64,000 bases of DNA from Chinchilla lanigera (taxonomy: Eukaryota > Chordata > Mammalia > Rodentia > Chinchillidae), in assembly GCF_000276665.1 (NCBI RefSeq), contig NW_004955435.1, forward strand, positions 7,677,113 through 7,741,112, written 5' to 3'. Position numbers and translations under genes: made by a program. This document shows, in pieces, positions 22,981-34,808 of this stretch (position 1 is the stretch's first letter; each line of letters opens with the position of its first letter). The notes beneath the pieces are model-generated. The model was not told the DNA's origin and made no database searches. It was given only the letters and a program-made list of their open reading frames with translations.

Positions 22981-24482
22981 TATTGAGTCCAGCAAAAGTG
23001 CGCACATCACAGTATGTCTTTCAGTTGCAATCTGGTGATGAATTGAGGATTGCTTGGATTCCAAGGTCATCTCTTCTGTTTTCTGGGGCCTCACTTCTCG
23101 GCTGTAGTCAGGTGCTCACAGTGAGTATGTGGACCTTATCTTCAGCCCTTAGTTAAGAATTTTTTTTAGTGTTCTCATTTCAACAGTTCCTAAAACTGAG
23201 TCCTTTCTCAGCATCTTCAGAAGGTCCTGCAATTCTGTAACCTCAAAAAGAGAAGTTATAATTTTATAAATATAGGGATTTGATTTGCATGGCTTTTTTC
23301 TTTTGAACCACAGCACAATAATTACATTTTATCCTTGTTTCCTTTTTTGTATGAATACCTTAGTCATCTTTAATTTTACAGGAATGTATGTAGGAATATA
23401 CTTATAAGAATATTAATAGAAATAGGCAATCTGGAATGAGAAATGTAACCTTGAAGCATCAGATGCGAAGCAGGATGGATGTTAAGAAGGATAACTATAT
23501 GTCTTGGTTTAACTTTTTTCCTGGTGTACTTATTCATAGCATAGCCTTTCATATGCAAAAATGTTCTGACCTGGACAATAAGTTATGTGATAAACCGTAT
23601 GCATTTATTCTCTTCAACACTCTAATGTTCAACCGTGAAGAAGTACTATTTCATTGTTGTCCCTCTTGTCAGATTTCATCCGTTCAAATTGTAAGTGCCA
23701 CACAAGAGCTTCGAGCAACAATAAGCTAATAAGCTTCACTTATAATCACTCTGGAAAACAGTGTAGTAACTGCCTCTCTACCACCATTCTTAACATTTCC
23801 CTGGAAAATCTTTTTCTTTACCAGCTTTACTGGATATCATTGACCTAAAAGTTATACATATTTGAGGTGTACAAATGTATTTTAACATACATGTACATTG
23901 TGAAATGGCCACCACCATCAAGCTAATTAACATATGTACTACCTCTACACTGCTTATATGAATCCTACTGGAGTAAGATGAAATTATAAGGGAAACTAAG
24001 TGTGAAATACATTGGAACTTTTTACTATCTTTACACCTTTATGTTAAGTTTCAAAATGAATAAATGTAGAGTTCCAATCTTATGATTATATAGTTGAAGG
24101 ATTTCTAAATTCAAGAGAATGTCTAAATCACAAAGGCATATCTTAAATGCCATTCTGATTATTTGAAAAAACTATTTTGAAGCTTCTAATAATCTTAATA
24201 TAATGTGTTCTAGACACATAACTAAAGACTTAAAACATTTTTTGCATCAACAATATTCAACCCATTTTGCATATGAGTGAAGATGTCAATGCTTTCAGTG
24301 ATACTTTGCAGTTATATTTTGCACACACTTTGGTGAAGATACCAACAAGTTACTATACTATTATATTATCAGAAGTATTACATTATCCATGTGCTCCATA
24401 CGAAGTAGAATTTGGTGGGGTGCAAACCCACCAAAGGGGGTTCAGAATTTGTTTTCCACTGTCCGTTAACTACCTGCTATGA
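22981..24482. other. Unassigned DNA
   Basis: No repeat recognised. A donor-like 'cagtgagtat' occurs near 23119. A 97-codon open frame (23436-23729) has no domain I know. Confidence 0.35.
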
Positions 24483-24918
24483 CTGGATGTGGTTTTCCCC
24501 CAATGTTTCATGTGTTAGAAACTTGGTCCCTGACGCCACAGTAATAAGGGATGGTAGTAGAAACTTTGAAAGGTAAAATTTACTACCAGCTAACAAGGTC
24601 TAAGAGGCTCTGCCTTCAGAAGTAGTATTTAGCGCTGGTCTTCTGCAGTAAGGAAATTTTCATGAAAATGAGTTACTATAAAAGACAAACCTACCCCCTG
24701 AATCATTCTCGGGTTCCCTCTGGCATCATGTGAAACTCAAATACTCTCCTGCCGTGATGCCATCTACCGTGAGGATCTTTCTAGATTCTGAATGATAGTG
24801 GCTGCCTGATTTAGACTTGCAGTTCCCAAATCAGACCTTAAATTGGGCCACACAAATCTTTCCTTATGAGGCCTCCTCTCAGATATTTTGTTTATAACAA
24901 TGAAAAACTAATACACTA
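24483..24918 (+). mobile_element. MaLR (MST/MLT1-like) LTR
   Basis: 'ctggatgtggttttccccca', 'catgtgttagaaacttggtc', 'ccttatgaggcctcctctca' and the 3' end 'caatgaaaaactaatacact' follow the sense-strand MaLR LTR order. Confidence 0.7.
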
Positions 24919-25047
24919 ACATCTTGTAGTAGATTTAGCTCCCTCCTCATCACATTCTATGTCTCACATTTTAACACATTTTTGAGAGAGAGAGAGACAC
25001 GGTGACTATAAGAAGCCCAACGCACTGATCAGCGACTGAGTAAAGGT

Positions 25048-25135
25048 ACCTGTTCCTCTGTGCTATTCATTACTGTACCCCTGGAACCTAGAGAGAATCC
25101 TCATTAAATATACATTGAATAAATGCATGAGAATA
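25048..25135 (+). mobile_element. L2/MIR-type fragment
   Basis: 'tactgtacccctggaaccta' followed by 'cattgaataaatgcatga' is the typical L2/MIR 3' end. Confidence 0.55.
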
Positions 25136-25897
25136 AGTGGCCTTGCCCAAATTGGTACAGTTCTTTATGATAAAATCAAGAGGAGATATTGCTTTTGTCT
25201 GTGTATCCAGAGTCCCCTGCAGTGGACTCCAGCCCCCTGCCAAGTATGACAGTGCACAGCTGGGAGGAAGAGCAGGAGATAAAATACAGGTGCAGCAGGG
25301 ATCTAGGATGACCAGATGTTCATGGGAAAAAAGGCCACGAGGCACCCAGAACCTCGGTATTTATTCATTGAGGAAAATGGTGGGGTGATTGTGGCTGGAT
25401 GCGCTAGACAAGGGGTGAGTCTGGTGAGGTCTAGAACAGAGGGAATGAAGCTTTCTTGCAGAGTGGACAGAACAGCCAGATCTAGGTTACCATTAACAGG
25501 TAACGTGCTCTGTGGCCAATTCTGGAAAGAAATTTTCCTCTGGAGCCATGCAGGCCTCAGCAGAAATGTTATCTCACGTCTTAGCCCCATGGTATCACAG
25601 CTTGTTTATCTGAGCCCAACCACTCCTGTTGATGATAAAGAATGCTAGTCCATCGGCAGCTGCCTGCTCTCACGAAGGTGCATACACAGCCTCGGCCAGG
25701 CCCGGTAATTAAACTGAAAGCCAATTTAGGGAAGTCACCTCTACACAGCCTGCACTGCACGCAAGTAAGCACAATCGCACGTGGATCTAGGGGGTGGGTG
25801 ACACGGTGTCTTCCACATATGAAGCTCTAACAGAAGCTTCTTTCATGGCAGGTGGCTAGCTGGGCATCCTGAAGGAGAAGGTCTAAAGTAAAAACTT
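25136..25897. other. Unassigned GC-richer segment
   Basis: Richer in G+C than most of the window, with several overlapping open frames on both strands (up to 110 codons, 25316-25648). Overlap on both strands suggests composition rather than coding. I could not match it to a repeat. Confidence 0.35.
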
Positions 25898-25899
25898 AG

Positions 25900-25947
<48 letters not shown>

Positions 25948-25961
25948 GATAGATAGATAGA
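25898..25961. repeat. (GATA)n microsatellite
   Basis: About 15 GATA units with one 'gatgat' interruption near 25947. Confidence 0.97.
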
Positions 25962-26589
25962 GTTAGTTCAGGTCCCTGCCCACTATAATATGCTGAATAT
26001 AGTTGGTATCAAATCATTGAATCTCCAATGAGCTCATTAATGAACCACATATACAACAGAAATTTAGGTAAATTATGAAAAAAGTTGAGATTTTCTAAGA
26101 TTTCATTTTAGGAGCAAATTATTTTGCTCAGAGGGCTTATATAAACAAAAGCTATAATTTTATAATATATCTAAAGTCCTATTTTTCCAGAGTTAATTAG
26201 GTCTATTCACTACATGTTTTCTTATTTTCCACATGATAGGGCTTTATGTGCACTATAGCCCAAAGGAAAAAAATAATAAAGCATCATGTTATCAAGTGAC
26301 TTAATTTACAAACAGCCTAAAGGGTAACATACAAATAGAAACCCAAAGACAGACATATTTACATATTTTGAAGCAACACTATACAATTACCAATGGATTT
26401 TTTTAAAAAGATAGTTTCTCCGCTATGCATCAGTTAGAGAGAACTAAATAAATGCGGTCTGGAAATTACATTTTATTATGCAATACATTTGAGGGGGACA
26501 TAGTGTTCATATAGAGTCTAGATACAAGTGTTACACAAATGAAATTTTCATTACTGCTGCTTTAGCACTTGCACAATTTTTTAAAAATC
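25962..26589. other. Unassigned AT-rich DNA
   Basis: No recognisable repeat or gene signal. Confidence 0.4.
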
Positions 26590-26800
26590 CTAACAAATCC
26601 TATAATTATATCTGGTAATCTGAGCAACTGATTTGAAGGCAACAATATGCAGTATAACAGTCATTGGTGAATTCGTACCATCTTGTCTAGTGAAACTGTA
26701 TCATCTTTAACTTTTTTTAATTACTATTTTTCTTTATTCTCTTTAATGGTTTGATCAATCTGGCATTCTTACATCTGGTAATCTGAGCAACTATGGCATT
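26590..26800 (+). mobile_element. L1 3' UTR module, sense copy
   Basis: The motif 'atctggtaatctgagcaact' occurs twice (about 26611 and 26773). Between copies lie 'caacaatatgcagtataaca', 'catcttgtctagtgaaac' and 'ctctttaatggtttgatcaa'. The same order is present antisense at 28130-28400 and sense at 58650-58760, where it is attached to L1. Confidence 0.65.
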
Positions 26801-27834
26801 AAAAGTTGATCATTTTAAAAGTTTTAAAATTCCCAACCATTTTAAAATTCCCAACCATTCTCTTTAAGGTTAAGGTCATTCTAATGTCATCTTCAATAAA
26901 AATATAGGTATAAAATTCATTGCTTTGAAAACGCTAAGCAAATTCACTATCAATTTCAGTGTTTTTCTTAATTTTTCCTAAAATTAAAATGTTTATAAAT
27001 TCAAATGATACCTTATTCTACTAAACACATTAAGTTTGAATATGTGGAGTAGATGTGAAATTGAAAGAATTAAGCTTAACCAAAAATAGATATCCTAAAG
27101 CCTCAATCTTTCATGATATTTTTGAACCCCGTTTCTAATTGTTTACACCTGCCAAAGGGAAATTTTCTTCATTAAGCTTTCTAGTTTAAAATCCAGTGTG
27201 GTCAGTTTCTCAGCCTTATATTTTTTGCCTTTTTTTTTTTATTAAAGCTGACTAGATGCCTTGAACTAATTTAGATGATTCCAGAAAGTGCATAATTCAT
27301 GAAGCAAACCTTTCCAGGTGATCATGTCTGGGGATCTGAAATAGACCTTTGTCTCCCCACCTGTTCGTTTTGTACCCATCAACCTGCAAGCAAATTCTTG
27401 TGGCATTCAAAGGAAAACATTTTCGTTCTTGGTTAGCTAAAAACAGACAAAGCAGGCATCACTGAGGAAGTAATGTAACTTGCAATCTTTAAAAAGTCAG
27501 GAGCTACATGAGATGAATAAATATGCATGCAGGAATCTCAAAGAAATCGAAAAGTGTGCTGAACCCAGACAAAGGAGCGTGTCATTGGACTGAGCATTAC
27601 AAATGGAGGCAGAGAGCATGTGCTTACTGCCCTTCCATTCATATTCGTCCTTGAACAGCTGTTCTGTACAGTAACTGCATTAGGACTAGAGATGCCTCTA
27701 ATTCTACACTCTTATAGAATTCATACGCTCAAAAATGCAGACTAACAGTAGTCAGAAGTACAAGATAGCAACTGAAAGAAAGACAACAGCAGCATCAGAA
27801 ATAGAAATAACTGCTATTTTTAACATTTACCCTC

Positions 27835-27960
27835 TTTTAAACTTCGAATGATATATTTAATCTTGGTGATTTTCACACAATACACTGAAGATAGACATTT
27901 AGATATTAGACAATGTGGTGAGGAAAGATTAAGTAGTTTACCAAAGATGAGAAAAGTAAT
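27835..27960 (-). mobile_element. Possible MIR fragment
   Basis: 'gtgaggaaagattaagtagt' followed by 'ttaccaaagatgagaaaag' and 'ggtaaaatcaggatgtgag' resembles antisense MIR. Confidence 0.4.
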
Positions 27961-28019
27961 GAATGGTAAAATCAGGATGTGAGTATTGATATAATCATAT
28001 TGATCACTTGTCTAGTTGT

Positions 28020-28760
28020 ATCTGTTTTATTTTAAAGAGAATAGCAAAAAAAAAAAATAACAAAATATCAACATCACAGACAAAAACAAAACAAAGCAAA
28101 AACATTAAAAGTACTACAGAGTTTCAAAACAACATGATAGGAATTAACAGAAGTTGTTATATCACATCTTCTTATCTTCAGTGAAGTCGCTCAGATGAGG
28201 AGATGTAAGAATGCCAGACTGATCAAACCATTAAAGAGAATAAAAAATAATAACTAAAAAAACATTAGAGATGATACAGATTTTCACTGGACAAGATGTT
28301 AAGAGTTCACCAATGGTTGTTCCATTGCATATTGTTGTCTTCAAATAAGTTACTCAGATCACCAGTTATAAGCATACAAAATTGGTCAAAGTAAAAAATT
28401 TAAGCATTGGCTGTTCCTTTCAATAATTCACCAGACATCAGCATTAGAGTTACCCCAGCTATCTATCTATCATCTATCATCTTCCTTCTTTCTTTTTCTT
28501 CTTTCCCTCATCCCAGCCGTTCCTTCCTTTGAGCAATTTCTTTCCCTTTCATATTATCTATTGTACCTTTTGCTTTTATTTACTCTTTCAGGTTCTTACA
28601 TAGGGAGACAATATAATGTTTACACATGTGGGTCCGATTTACTTCACTTACGAATATGGTGTCTAATTGCATCCATTTGCCTACAAAAGCCTGGAGTTCA
28701 TCTTTTCTTTACAGTTGAGTAATACTATCTTTTTCTCCTTGTCAGTGGTTTCTCTACACT
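28020..28760 (-). mobile_element. L1 3' end with dimeric 3' UTR module
   Basis: Read on the minus strand: 'gatgcaattagacaccatat', 'acattatattgtctccctat', a purine-rich block (pyrimidine-rich on plus, 28480-28540), then two copies of the L1 3' UTR module seen at 26590. An A-run at 28048-28060 complicates the boundary. Confidence 0.65.
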
Positions 28761-30234
28761 TTCAAATCTTCCTCTCATCAATATTTATGTTTCAATCCTT
28801 CTTCCCTTTTCTCCATATCAAACTTTTAAAATTGGTTTAAATGCTAAAGTTTTTACTTGACTTTTTCTTCTAATTACCCTACTTTACAATTCCTATTTTT
28901 CAGTCAGCATTTTGCAATGTCATTTTCTTTTTTTTTTTTTCAGGCTAATGCATAGCTATTGATTAGGTGAATAAACCTTATCAAACATCATTCTGAAACT
29001 TCACATTACTTATTTCAGTAAGTAGAAAAGTGATGAAGAGGAATGTTTCCCTTTATGTTTCCAATCTTTCTTCTTTCATTCTTCTATTTTTTGGATTCAT
29101 TGTTTTCTGTAAGAGATTGGGGTTGTGTTATAAGGTGTTATGTTACATATAATATATACTGTCTTCTCCCTCACTTTAGGAAGCACTGGCTTTTATTTGT
29201 ATGAACTCATTCAATCTCCAAGTATCTCTTTTTCTTTGTCTGTAGGATGCATTACAAATGAACATAAACTTTCTCTGAAATACAATCTAGTGCCAAGGTG
29301 GAGTGGGTTCTTCTGACCACTACATTGTTATAAACAAAGCTCACACCGTAATTTTCCCTCGAATGACATCACAGGATTTTCTATCCAAAACATGAATATC
29401 CTTGGATGAAGGAGGCAACCAGAAGTGAAAATAGATGTAAGAAAATTACATATTACACTTTGTAAGGTTTGTATTCAGCATATTTTGAGCCAACATCTGT
29501 CCCTTAGATGTAGTCACATAACTGTATGGCTGGGTATCCAAGCACAAAATACTTTGAAACAATTGAATTATGGTCAAAACTCTGAAATTCTATAGAAATG
29601 GACAATTTTCACTTCATATATGATGCAGGCTATTATAATTCTATTTTTAAAATGCAATGAAAACATATTCAGTGTGCCATCTGGGTAATTCATGTCAGAA
29701 AAGAAAGCATTCCCCACAGTCACTATGAATTAGATTCTTTATGACAAAAATTATTCTGAAACTCCAATATATTTATCTGCAAAGTACTTTGAAAATGGCC
29801 AATATTTATTGAATATACTATGCAATGAAATTTTAAAATACATGCTTCTTACTAGAAAAAAGACATAATGGATAATGTTTTCTGAAGCATTAAGAACACT
29901 GTGGAAAAATGTCAAAAGAATTTTATCAGACTGTAGGAGGGAAATGTATTTCTTCATTGAAAATGGCACATATCATGTAGAAGTCATGCTTTGGTTCAGT
30001 ATTTCCTTTGATAAACACATTCTGCCAATGAGTAAAATTTTTTATGAATTCTTGAAAAGCTTGTAAAGAAGCACTGGTTTTTAATTGTGTAGAGTTGCCT
30101 AAGTCATTTTTTATGGAGGAAACAGTAAAATAGAATGTCTTATAGTTGTTAAAAATTTAGCAACTGCAAAAAAATCTAGAACTAGATTTGACTCAGCTTC
30201 AAGGTATCTTCCTAAAGATTTAAAGGCATCAAAT
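28761..30234. other. Unassigned AT-rich DNA
   Basis: No recognisable repeat family. The 63- and 72-codon frames at 29751-30066 overlap on opposite strands and have no coding support. Confidence 0.4.
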
Positions 30235-30550
30235 TACAGTGATGCATGAATATCCATATTTATACCAGCACAACTCATAATCATTAAATCTTGGAAGCAG
30301 CTTATATGACCATTAATGTTTAGATAAAGAAAAATGTGGTATTTATACACAATAGAGTAGTCCTCTGCCAGATAAACTTGAGCCATTTTTAGAAAAATGT
30401 GTGCACCTGGAGACCATAATGTTAAATGAAATAAATCAGACACACAGGCTTAAATACTGCATGCTTTCTCTTATATGAGAAGCCAAAAATATAAATAAAG
30501 AGCAAAATAACAAATAGACAATAGGAAGTAGACCCTACTCTGAATGCAAT
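30235..30550 (+). mobile_element. L1 ORF2 end/3' UTR fragment
   Basis: 'aaatcttggaagcagcttat', 'aaatgtggtatttatacaca', 'ggagaccataatgttaaatg' and 'ctttctcttatatgagaag' are the sense-strand end of rodent L1. The same segment occurs again at 30785. Confidence 0.75.
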
Positions 30551-30565
30551 AATTAGATCATTGAC

Positions 30566-30579
30566 TCTTTCTTTCTTTT

Positions 30580-30651
<72 letters not shown>

Positions 30652-30655
30652 TTCC
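30566..30655. repeat. (TTTC)n microsatellite
   Basis: About 20 TTTC units with one early interruption. It creates the lysine/arginine/glutamate-repeat minus-strand frame, which is not a gene. Confidence 0.97.
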
Positions 30656-30770
30656 TTGGTGTGGTGTGGTATTACATGCCTGCAATCTTAGCTACTTGAG
30701 AGATACAAAAATTGCAAGTTTGAAGCAAGCTTGGGAAATTTAGCAAGACCTTGTTTCATAAAAACAAAAT
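30656..30770 (+). mobile_element. Diverged B1-type SINE
   Basis: 'ggtgtggtgtggtattacat', 'gcctgcaatcttagctactt', 'agcaagcttgggaaattt', 'agcaagaccttgtttcat' follow the B1 body with many substitutions. Confidence 0.6.
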
Positions 30771-30784
30771 TCCCCTTCAAACCC

Positions 30785-31200
30785 TAACAGCTAAATCTTG
30801 GAAGTGGCCCATATGTCCCTCAACAGATGAATGGATGAAAAAGTGGTATTTATAGACAGTGGAGTACTATTTTGCCAGGAAGGATAAACTTGAGTGATTT
30901 GTAGAAAACATGGGTACACCTTGAGACCGTAATGCTAAGTTAAATAAAGTTCAACTGTTACATGTTTTCTCTTACATGAGAAACAAAACAATATAAATAA
31001 AGAGAAAAACTACAGATAGATAATAGGAAGCTGGGAGACAGAAGTTTATGAAAGGGAAGGAGAACCAGACATGGGGAGAGAGGAAAACACGGAGAAGAAA
31101 GAGATTTAAAACTGCATTTAGATGTGCTATGTACATGCACCAAGTACCATAAGGAACGTGATCATCACATATTGTAATCACGTACTAATAAAAATTTGAA
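30785..31200 (+). mobile_element. L1 3' end with polypurine tract
   Basis: 'aaatcttggaagtggcccat', 'caacagatgaatggatgaaa', 'ttgagaccgtaatgctaagt', then a purine-rich block (about 31050-31100) and the end 'atgtgctatgtacatgcacc'. It covers the same L1 region as 30235-30550, so these are two separate or duplicated L1 3' ends. Confidence 0.8.
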
Positions 31201-31379
31201 AACTACGTACTCCTTGGGTATCACAAAAAATAAAAAAATGGTTGTTTTTACTTATTAATTGACCTCAAGGCTCAGCATACCTCACTGGAGAGCATTTTAT
31301 AAAATATTGTTATCTCGATAAAATATTTGCAGTGTAAATAGGCACAGACTTGTAGAGGTTTAAGAGCTGTGAGAGTTTT

Positions 31380-31575
31380 TAGAAATTCTATCTACATTCC
31401 CTAGCCATGGTGGCACACGGCTGTGCCCCTAGCCCTCCAGAGGATAAGACGGGAGGATCAGGGCAAGTCTGAGGCCAACCTGGGTTACATAGCGAGTTCA
31501 AGTCCAGCCTGAGCTACACCGTGCAACTCTGTCTCAAAACAAGAAACAAAATCAAAACAAAGAAATTGTATATTT
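31380..31575 (+). mobile_element. B1-type SINE with internal duplication
   Basis: 'gccatggtggcacacggctg' to 'ctctgtctcaaaacaagaaa'. 'gccaacctgggttacatagc' is followed by a second 'gtccagcctgagctacacc', the typical B1 internal duplication. Flanks 'agaaattctatctacattcc' and 'agaaattgtatatttcc' are TSDs with some decay. Confidence 0.85.
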
Positions 31576-31584
31576 CCTTTGTTT

Positions 31585-31650
31585 TACAGAGGAGAAGTCA
31601 AAGTGCTGATAAAGCCAGATGATTTATCCAAGGCCAAATCTCTTCATGCT
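31585..31650 (-). mobile_element. Possible MIR fragment
   Basis: 'ttttacagaggagaagtcaa' followed by 'gatgatttatccaaggcc' resembles antisense MIR 3' sequence. Confidence 0.4.
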
Positions 31651-32449
31651 GAAGATTTTTTCTATAGTAGTTCGATTTTTCAACTTGTTCTTTGTGTGCA
31701 GCTTTTCAAAGCTCCGAAAATAATTATTAAATGTATACAAATAGAAAGTACCCACACCAGAATCATTTCCTCATTTTTGTTATATCTGTAAACACAATCA
31801 AAACTAGCTTGCTCAAACATGCATTGGCTGCAAAAGAAAAAAATGTGATAGCAAATGGAGAAATGATAAAGTCATTAAAAGGAACTTATTAAAAATTAGA
31901 GGGTATAAATTGCAACATAAAATCACAAATTCAATGCATATGTTTGAAATACAGATATTATTATTTCTGTTTTGAGTGCTGCAGTTAAAGTCATGCTTAC
32001 ATTATGCCAATTTTGGATCTTGATAGCCCTTCGTGGCAGGCAATCCAAGCTTTCTCTAACATTGCAAACTGTTTGTAAGAACTCTAGCCTTGTTTGCCAT
32101 GGCTTGTTGAAATTGCCCTCTTCTTTGATGGTCTGCTAACACAGTCAAAGACTGAGAAATCAGGTATACTTCCTTCAGCCAATTTATGCAATGGATGGCC
32201 TCCTAACCAGCTCTCCTTATGATTAAATGTTCTCCAGTTCAAAAGTCACACCCTTGGCTAACATTTAGAGTAGTTCTGGTGCAAGGCCATAAGCAACAGA
32301 AATTGTCACAAGGTTAAAGCTGTACATTTGGCCAAAGTGGAAAAAAAAGTCTAGAAATCAATTCAACTGTAAAGCAGGGTCGTTTTCAATGCAGCAGTTC
32401 ACTCTCTGAGGAAGGACCCATCTAATATGAGGTCCTGTTTTGCTGAGAT
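31651..32449. other. Unassigned DNA
   Basis: No recognisable repeat or gene signal. Confidence 0.4.
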
Positions 32450-32620
32450 CCCACAGCAAACATAATTTTTTTTTTTTTTTTTNNNNNNNNNNNNNNNNNN
32501 NNNNNNNNNNNNNNNNNNNNNNNNNNNNNNNNNNNNNNNNNNNNNNNNNNNNNNNNNNNNNNNNNNNNNNNNNNNNNNNNNNGCTGAGCTAAATCCCCAG
32601 CCCCCACAGCAAACATAATT
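32450..32620 (-). mobile_element. ID-type SINE interrupted by a 100-N assembly gap
   Basis: A perfect 18-bp TSD 'cccacagcaaacataatt' lies at 32450-32467 and 32603-32620. Between them are poly-T, exactly 100 Ns (32483-32582) and the ID head 'gctgagctaaatccccagcc'. Most of the ID body is missing in the gap. Confidence 0.93.
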
Positions 32621-33082
32621 GCTCTGAGCTTTAACCATCACAATTTTCAAAGAGCAGGTTTTTAGCATTTGCTTGTTTTCCATTTTTTTCAAGCTTGCCC
32701 ACAATCCAACATATACTGTACATTACGCTCAAATTCACCCCTCCTAAAACAATGTCAAGCATCAGGTCACCAGTACAGAATCTCTCTTCCATACTGGCCA
32801 GAATCTTCTACACGTGGGCATGCCTTCCCAGCATACGTAGGAACGGGTGCCACTCTGATACTCAGGATATTTTGCTACAGTAATTATTAATCTCGAGGAG
32901 AAAGATGATGGATTCTTCCACTCCTAAGGGTAATTCCCTCTAGCTTTGAGATAAAATTTTGTCTGAAAATACTCTTGTTGGAGGAGTACAGCCTAAAATC
33001 ATATAACAGTAATGAGTAAAATCTTAGCTCTTTTCATGCCCAAGTATCCTGACATACTGTTTTCAAAAAAGCAAAAGTAACG
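32621..33082. other. Unassigned DNA upstream of Tigger1
   Basis: No recognisable repeat. The 73- and 62-codon frames at 32669-32890 overlap in different frames and lack support. Confidence 0.35.
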
Positions 33083-33200
33083 TTGCACATCATTTTATTG
33101 TTCCCCACTAGTGTACCTCACAGAAATTGTAGATTTTAAAAACTGAAGGTCTTTGTAAACCCTGCATCCAGTAAGTCTATCAGCATCATTTTTATTCAAC

Positions 33201-33638
33201 TGTGATAATTAACTGATTGTGTCAACTTGAGAAAGAAACACCCAACTACATTAGTCCAGCATATTTCTGGGTGTGGCTGAGGATTATTGAAAACCTGCCC
33301 TGGGTAGGCTTGTCCACTGAAAGGAATAAAAGTGAGATGAAGAAGGAAGGTCACTGCCCTTTCTTCAGAGGAGCTTGGATGCAGGCTCTGGCCTCCCAGT
33401 TCAGAACCTTCATTCAGCCTTCCCTTCCTGACCCTTTGGCCTCCCAATAGGGGTTAATTTGCGCAGGACACTGCAGTGATCCTCAGGCCTTCAACCGGAC
33501 CCTCTGGGTCTCCAGGGCACAGCTTTGCACTTTTCCACATCTGACTCCCTGGGTGGCCACTGTAACCCAGTCTTATAAATTCTTATATATTTGTATCTCT
33601 TACATTAAATCTGTTTCTCCAGTAAGGACTCGCTGACA
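33201..33638 (+). mobile_element. ERVL-like solo LTR inside Tigger1
   Basis: It starts TG ('tgtgataattaactgattgt'), contains 'cttcagaggagcttgg' and ends near 'actcgctgaca'. The first 31 bases align without gaps to the LTR at 62386. Tigger1 sequence stops at 'tttattcaac' and resumes at 'ggcgtttgctcac'. The TSD is not clean ('tcaac' against 'acaat' or similar). It carries a 77-codon chance frame. Confidence 0.8.
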
Positions 33639-34697
33639 CAATGGCGTTTGCTCACTTTGTGTCTGTGTCACATTTTGATAACTCTTACAATATTTCAAAT
33701 TTTTCAGTTACTACTATATCTATTAGAGTGATCTGCGAGCAGTAACTTTGGATTTCACTATTGTAACAGTGTTAGTGGGTCCTAATCCATAAGGTGAAAA
33801 AGTCAGTAAAAGCTGAGTGCTGGCTACTCTACTGAGGAGCAGCTTTTCCATCTCTCCGCCTCTCCTCAGGTCTGCCTATTCCTGGGCACATGACAATATT
33901 GAAATTAGGCCAACTAGTAGTCAAACAATGGTCTGTAAATATTCAAATATTCACACACCCATTGCTTTATATCAAGCTGGACTAAAGCTTAGCGAAGAAG
34001 GCATATCAAAAGTCAAGATAGGCTAAAAGCTGGACTTCTTGTGCTAAAAGAGCTGAATTGTGAATATGAAGAAAAAGTTTGAGGAAATTAATATGCTACT
34101 CCAGTGAACACATAAATGATAAGAAGAATGAAACGAACTCTTTGGTATATGGACAAATTTTTCATAATTTGGATGGATGAAACTAGCTATGCCATTTCCT
34201 TAAACCCAATCCACACAGAGTAAAAACACACCTCTTAAATTCTGTGAAGGCTGAGAGACATGAGGAAGCTGCAGAAGAAAAGCATGAATCCAGCACAGGC
34301 TAATTCATAAGCTTCAAGTAAAGAAGCCAACTCCATGACGTGAAAGTGCAAGGTGATGCAGTGCTGACGTAGACGCTGCACAAGTTATGCAGAAGGTCTA
34401 GCTAAGACAATCAATGAACCTGAGTACGCTACAGAATAGATTTTCAACACAGATGAAGAAGCCTTAGATTGGAAGAGTATGCCACCCTACACGGTCATAG
34501 CTGGACAGGGTAACTCTCTACTTAGAGACTAATGCACCTGGCAACTTTAAATTCACACCAGTTCTCATTTACTGTGCAAAAGCTTCCAAGAATATACTAA
34601 ATCTACTCTGCCAGTTCGCTGTAAATGGAAGAGCTAAGCCTGGATGACAGCACATCTGTTTACAATATAGTTTACTGACTACGTTAAGTCCAGTGTT

Positions 34698-34808
34698 GAG
34701 ACCTACTGTTAGTGTTTTTCCAGTACCAGGAATTGAACTCACGACCTTGCGCTTGCCAGGCAGATGCTATACCCCTGAGCTAAATCCCCAGCCCCGAGAC
34801 CTGCTGTT
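34698..34808 (-). mobile_element. ID-type SINE inside Tigger1
   Basis: Antisense ID 'ccagtaccaggaattgaact' to 'gagctaaatccccagcccc'. TSDs 'gagacctactgtt' (34698-34710) and 'gagacctgctgtt' (from 34796) differ by one base and are themselves Tigger1 sequence. Confidence 0.95.

Noticed and set aside
25303..25648. Overlapping frames of 95 and 110 codons on opposite strands
   Set aside because: Overlap on both strands in a GC-richer segment points to composition; no splice sites or domains seen.
25898..25961. GATA repeats as a possible regulatory cluster
   Set aside because: A uniform microsatellite; no evidence for transcription-factor function from sequence alone.
30422..30685. Lys/Arg/Glu-repeat protein frame
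   Set aside because: Translation of the (TTTC)n microsatellite.
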